Assembly (NCBI GenBank): GCA_019347995.1
Contig: JAHWKH010000068.1
Span: forward strand, 1 to 9,361
Length of the DNA stretch: 9,361 nucleotides
DNA from: Gemmatimonadota bacterium
Lineage (GTDB): Bacteria; Gemmatimonadota; Gemmatimonadetes; Longimicrobiales; UBA6960
Reading direction: 5' to 3'
The translations under genes were made by a program, and so were the position numbers. The notes below the pieces were generated by a model. The model saw only the letters and a list, made by a program, of their open reading frames with translations. It was not told where the DNA came from and did not search any database. Of the stretch, positions 6,728 through 9,361 are shown piece by piece; the stretch's first letter is position 1; each line of letters begins with the position of its first letter.

Positions 6728-8493
6728 AGCGGTTCCTCCTCGCGCTCCTGGGGCTGACTCCGATGGTGTCGGCCGCCAACCAGGCGCCACCCGGCCCGTG
6801 CGATCCGGCGCGCGGCGAGCGCCTGCCGCCCAGCACCGACCTGTACTGCCTCGAGCTCACGGCGGTCCCGGGCGGCCAGGGCCGGGCCCTCGTGGAGCTG
6901 GGCCGCGCGCCGGGTCCGTTCACCGTGGCCGTCACTCCCGACGGACGGCTCCGCTACGCGCCGGTGTTGTTCCTGGAGGGGGTGCCCGACGCCGCCTCGC
7001 TCGACGGCGTGGAAGGCTACGTGGCCTGGGTCACCACGCCCACGTTCTGGCCCGAGGAGCGCCTGGGCGTGGTGCGGCCGGGCTCCACCCCGCTCCCCGA
7101 GATCGACCTGGACAAGTTCGTCGTGCTGGTGACCGCCGAGGCCGACACGGCGGCGGCCGAGCGCGCCGGCCGCCTGCTCTTCCGGGGCGGCTCCCCCAGC
7201 ACGCGCATGCAGCCGGCCGACGTGATGGAGTTCGCCCTGGGCACGATGGGCGAGGCGGCGCCCGGGACCGTGCCGGGAGGGATGACCACGGGCGCCGGCG
7301 ACAGCGCGGGCGCTCCGGCCATGGACCACTCCGGCCACGGCGGCCGGACCGCCGAGGGCTGGATCGTCCCGCCCATGCCCGAGGGGGTCGGCATGCTCCC
7401 GGCCATGATGACGCTCCGGCCCGACGTGGAGCCCTTCGAGCCGCCCGAGCCCCGGGGCGGCGCGCTGCCCGCGCGCCCCAGCGAGATCGTCCGCCTGGGC
7501 GACGGCGACACGCTCCGCCTCGAGGCCACGGTGGTGGAGCGGACCGTCGGCCGCCACACGGTGCGCATGTACGCCTACAACGGGCAGTATCCGGGTCCGC
7601 TGATCTGGGTGCCCCGGGGCGCCACCGTCACCGTGGACTTCACGAACCGGATCGACCAGCCCACGACGGTGCACTGGCACGGGCTGCGCCTGGACAACCG
7701 CTTCGACGGGGTGCCGGGGCTCACCCAGGCGCCGGTGCTCCCGGGCGAGACCTTCCGCTACGAGGTCTTCTTCCCCGACCCCGGGCTCTACTGGTATCAC
7801 CCCCACGTGCGCGAGGACGTGCAGCAGGACCTCGGGCTCTACGGTAACATGATGGTGCGCGACGGGCGGGGCGACTACTACGGCCCGGCCCACCGGGAGG
7901 AGATCCTCATGCTGGACGATCTCCTGGTTGCGGACGAGGGACCGGTGCCCTTCGGCCGGGAGCGGGCGACCCACGGCTTCATGGGCCGCTTCGGCAACGT
8001 GTTCCTGCTGAACGGCGAGCCGGAGTGGACGCTGGACGTGGATCGGGGCGAGGTGGTGCGCTTCTTCCTCACCAACGTGGCCAACACGCGCACCTTCAAC
8101 CTGGGCTTCGCCGGGCCGGACGGCGCCGCCGACGCTCCCCTGGAGGTGGTGGGCTCGGACGTGGGCGTCTACGAGCGCGAGGAGCGGGTGGGCTCGGTGG
8201 TGATCGCCCCGGCCGAGCGCTACATCGTCAACGCCCGCTTCGACGCGCCGGGCACCTACACGCTCGTGAACCGCGTGCGGGGCATCGACCACCTGTTCGG
8301 GGCGTTCTTCCCCGAGGCGGACACGCTGGGCGTGGTGCGGGTGGCGGAGACGTCCGCCACGCCGGACCTCTCGGCGGCGCTGGAGGAGCAGCGCGAGCAT
8401 CCCTGGATGGGCGAGGACATCGCGCGATACCGCGACGCGTTCGACCGCCCCGTGGATCACGAGCTGGAGCTGGTGCTGGAGACCGGGGAGCTG
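6724..8493 (+). CDS. Secreted multicopper oxidase (laccase type), C-terminus missing
   Basis: Begins at GTG 6724, overlapping the peptidase stop by four bases, with GGAGG (6712-6716) 7 nt upstream. Residues 1-18 are a signal peptide (KRFLLALLGLTPMVSAA). Residues 40-180 are a beta-rich N-terminal extension I cannot name (YVAWVTTPTFWPEERLGVV, DKFVVLVTAE, RGGSPSTRMQ). Residues 185-230 are a Met/His-rich linker (AMDHSGHGG, then PPMPEGVGMLPAMM) resembling copper-binding stretches of CopA/PcoA proteins. The cupredoxin core starts near 255. Copper motif 1 is TTVHWHGLRLDN (His317, His319) and motif 2 is GLYWYHPHVRED (His359, His361). The second cupredoxin domain runs to about 590. The last domain, with the HPxHxHG and HCHxxxHxxxGM ligands needed for T1 and T2/T3 copper, is absent. 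At 8482-8496 the sequence changes to reversed M20 amidohydrolase. The frame stays open to a stop at 9124-9126, but that tail is not oxidase-like. As it stands the product could not be an active oxidase. Confidence 0.9.
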
Positions 8494-8496
8494 CCG
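8482..8496. other. Junction 2: multicopper oxidase to M20 amidohydrolase switch
   Basis: The plus strand reads T-G-E-L-P as oxidase; the same bases on the minus strand read R-Q-L-P-G, which fits the RxELPG segment usual in M20 peptidases after the HACGHDGH block. To the left everything is oxidase on the plus strand; to the right everything is amidohydrolase on the minus strand. Both proteins lose their C-terminal parts here. The codon registers of the two strands are exactly aligned. Confidence 0.75.
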
Positions 8497-8667
8497 TTCG
8501 TGGCGCAGCAACCACCCCGCTGCGGCCATGAGGGTGGCCATGTGTCCGTCGTGGCCGCAGGCATGCATGATGCCGCTCTCGACGCCCGCAAGGCTGGTGC
8601 CGCGCACCTTGCTGGCATAGGGAAGGCCCGTCTGCTCCTTCACCGGAAGCCCGTCCATGTCGGCGCG

Positions 8668-8685
8668 CAGCCCGATCGTGCGCCC
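8668..8685 (-). other. Junction 3: PanC to M20 amidohydrolase switch
   Basis: The minus-strand frame reads RRAGRTIGL followed by RADMDGLPV. PanC normally continues GRTIGL with VPTMGALHEGH; M20D enzymes often have GR(S/T)IGLRADMDALP. The six codons for GRTIGL (8685-8668) therefore fit both parents, and the frame is kept across the join. Confidence 0.8.
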
Positions 8686-8754
8686 GGCGCGGCGCGCGGG
8701 TCGCAGCGCGGCGCGCAGATCGGCGATCGTGCGCACGGTGGTCATGGGCAGGCG

Positions 8755-8791
8755 CGAAGGATCGCCCGCGCTCAGCGCGGTGGATCCTTCG
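8755..8791. repeat. Near-perfect 37-bp palindrome between the DUF2520 stop and the panC start
   Basis: Arms CGAAGGATC (8755-8763) and GATCCTTCG (8783-8791), two unpaired bases on each side, inner arms CCGCGCT (8766-8772) and AGCGCGG (8774-8780), single central base at 8773: 16 of 18 positions pair. It would form a strong hairpin in the transcript. No T-tract follows, so an attenuator, processing or translation-control hairpin or a protein site is as likely as a terminator. Confidence 0.55.
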
Positions 8792-8813
8792 AACGTCGCG
8801 ACGAGGGCGCTTC

Positions 8814-9361
8814 TCATGCCGCGATCACCTCCTCGCGGGTGCCGGCCAGCGCCCGCGTGCTGTCGGCCAGCGCGTCGAAGAGCGCCACCAGCTCGGGGGT
8901 TCGCTCGGCCACCGCCGCGCGCTGCGCGGCGACGGTGGCCTCGTCGCCGCGGACGATCGGCCCGGTCAGCGCCCCGGCCGCGCCCCGCGCGGCCCAGTTG
9001 TCGACGGCGCGGCGCACCAGCGGCGCCAGAGCGGCACGGTCGACGCCGGCGGTTGCGGCGAGCCGCTCGGCGGCGCCCTGCAGCGTGACCACGAAGTTGG
9101 AGGCCATGGAGGCGGCCGCGTGGTAGGCGGCGCGGTCGGCCTCGGCCACCTCGATGGGTCGCAGCCCGGCGGCGCGCGCCAGCGTCCGCGCCGCCTCCAG
9201 TGCACGCGGCGTCGACCCGGCCACCGCGGCGGCCGCGCCCTGCAGCGTCTCGGGGCCGGCACCGTGGGCCACGGTCATCAGCGGGTGCAGCGAGAGGGCC
9301 TCGTGGCCGTCCAGCGGTGCGAGGGTGGCGGAGCCCGAGCAATGGCCGACGAGGAGACCGG
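8814..9361 (-). CDS. Rossmann-like/DUF2520 domain protein, C-terminal part
   Basis: The frame enters from the right edge and gives 181 residues ending at TGA 8816-8814. It begins inside the end of the NAD(P)-binding Rossmann half (LLVGHCSGSATLAPL) and continues with SLHPLMTVAHG, GAAAAVAGSTPRALEAAR, DRAAYHAAASMASNFVVTLQ and GALTGPIVRGDEATV, the recognisable DUF2520 blocks. These proteins resemble 6-phosphogluconate or pantoate dehydrogenases and often neighbour panC; some are suspected ketopantoate reductase substitutes, but the reaction is not established. Its stop overlaps an ATG as ATGA, and the panC reading frame follows. The N-terminal GxGxxG motif lies outside the window. No damage is seen in the visible part. 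Confidence 0.88.
   Translation of the reverse strand, partial: GLLVGHCSGSATLAPLDGHEALSLHPLMTVAHGAGPETLQGAAAAVAGSTPRALEAARTLARAAGLRPIEVAEADRAAYHAAASMASNFVVTLQGAAERLAATAGVDRAALAPLVRRAVDNWAARGAAGALTGPIVRGDEATVAAQRAAVAERTPELVALFDALADSTRALAGTREEVIAA

Larger units (their letters stand above)
8482..8685 (-). pseudogene. M20 (M20D-type) amidohydrolase, internal fragment
   Basis: About 68 residues of a metal-dependent amidohydrolase of the hippurate/N-acyl-amino-acid hydrolase type, a cytosolic family normally about 390 residues long. Seen: LRADMDGLPVKEQTGLPYAS, which carries the RADMDALP metal-site motif, then GIMHACGHDGHMATLMAAA with the Cys and His metal ligands and a continuing helix WLLRHERQLPG. 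The N-terminal about 60-80 residues (the HxxPE motif) are replaced by the PanC start. The C-terminal about 250 residues, including the dimerisation domain and remaining metal ligands, are missing. It cannot be functional. The piece is only about 200 bp long, bounded on both sides by other genes. Confidence 0.85.
8668..8817 (-). pseudogene. panC: Pantoate-beta-alanine ligase (PanC), N-terminal stub
   Basis: From ATG 8745 the frame reads MTTVRTIADLRAALRPARRAG and then RTIGL, a good match to the first 26 residues of PanC, the cytosolic ATP-dependent ligase that joins pantoate to beta-alanine in pantothenate synthesis. An in-frame ATG at 8817, overlapping the upstream stop as ATGA, would add 24 residues (RSALVATFEGST...) with no PanC resemblance, so 8745 is the likelier protein start although it lacks a clear ribosome site. 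The essential VPTMGxxHxGH nucleotide-binding motif is missing because the frame turns into M20 sequence. Location directly after a DUF2520 gene supports the assignment, since DUF2520-panC order is common in Actinobacteria and relatives (general knowledge). The call rests on a short match. Confidence 0.7.

Noticed and set aside
230..8490. Mobile element or genomic-island insertion into an rpiB/panC locus
   Set aside because: No transposase, recombinase, tRNA, inverted terminal repeats or target-site duplication were found at the borders, and the cargo looks like ordinary chromosomal genes.
8497..9126. C-terminal continuation of the multicopper oxidase frame to a stop at 9124-9126
   Set aside because: The sequence is low-complexity Ala/Arg/Ser antisense to M20, PanC and DUF2520; it lacks the oxidase copper motifs and is not a genuine C-terminus.
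2364..9342. Antisense open frames of 723, 755 and 894 residues opposite the LVIVD, peptidase and oxidase genes
   Set aside because: They are His/Val/Arg/Gly-rich mirror frames created by GC3-rich codons on the other strand, with no recognisable domain. Only the stretch at 8482-8817 of the last one holds real protein (M20 and PanC pieces).
1..9361. CRISPR arrays, tRNA or rRNA genes, defence-system genes
   Set aside because: No spaced repeat series, cloverleaf sequence, rRNA-like stretch or recognisable defence domain was seen on either strand.

Overview
The window is uniformly very GC-rich, and almost every reading frame is open for long stretches, so genes were chosen by protein content and start-site context rather than ORF length. 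The central block (about 230 to 8490) has the look of a Gemmatimonadota or similar soil/sediment bacterium: a PadR regulator coupled to an ADOP-type (MacB-like) permease, a secreted Ig-like/LVIVD propeller protein, a secreted S9 peptidase and a laccase-type multicopper oxidase. This taxonomic guess is inference from gene content only.

Layout, left to right. Positions 1-806 (minus strand) hold the N-terminal part of an ABC-transporter permease that switches, in frame, near 219-236 into the C-terminal part of ribose-5-phosphate isomerase B and runs off the left edge. Its PadR regulator lies directly upstream (803-1141) and overlaps it by four bases. A 170-bp divergent intergenic region follows, then a small glycine-zipper protein on the plus strand (1312-1884). 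A convergent gap with a terminator-like hairpin separates it from an alkyltransferase-like DNA-repair protein on the minus strand (2008-2436). Next comes a tight plus-strand operon: Ig-like/LVIVD protein (2562-4607), S9 peptidase (4640-6727) and multicopper oxidase (from 6724). The last gene is cut off near 8482-8496, before its C-terminal copper motifs.

The right end (about 8482-9361, minus strand) consists of gene pieces. A DUF2520 protein missing its N-terminus overlaps the start of a panC reading frame. After only about 26 PanC residues that frame changes at 8668-8685 into a fragment of an M20 amidohydrolase of about 200 bp. The M20 fragment then abuts the truncated oxidase tail to tail.

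The main observation is the set of three abrupt gene-to-gene switches (ADOP/RpiB, PanC/M20, M20/oxidase). Each falls where both parent proteins plausibly encode the same short peptide, and two of them keep the reading frame. The simplest explanation is a chimeric contig made by assembly or library template switching between GC-rich coding sequences, not a new fusion system. If long reads confirmed the junctions, they would be recombination products worth study. Apart from them the genes are recognisable families. The more notable ordinary points are the secreted three-gene operon, the unusual N-terminal extension of the oxidase with a Met/His-rich linker, and a PWWRV-type alkyltransferase-like protein.
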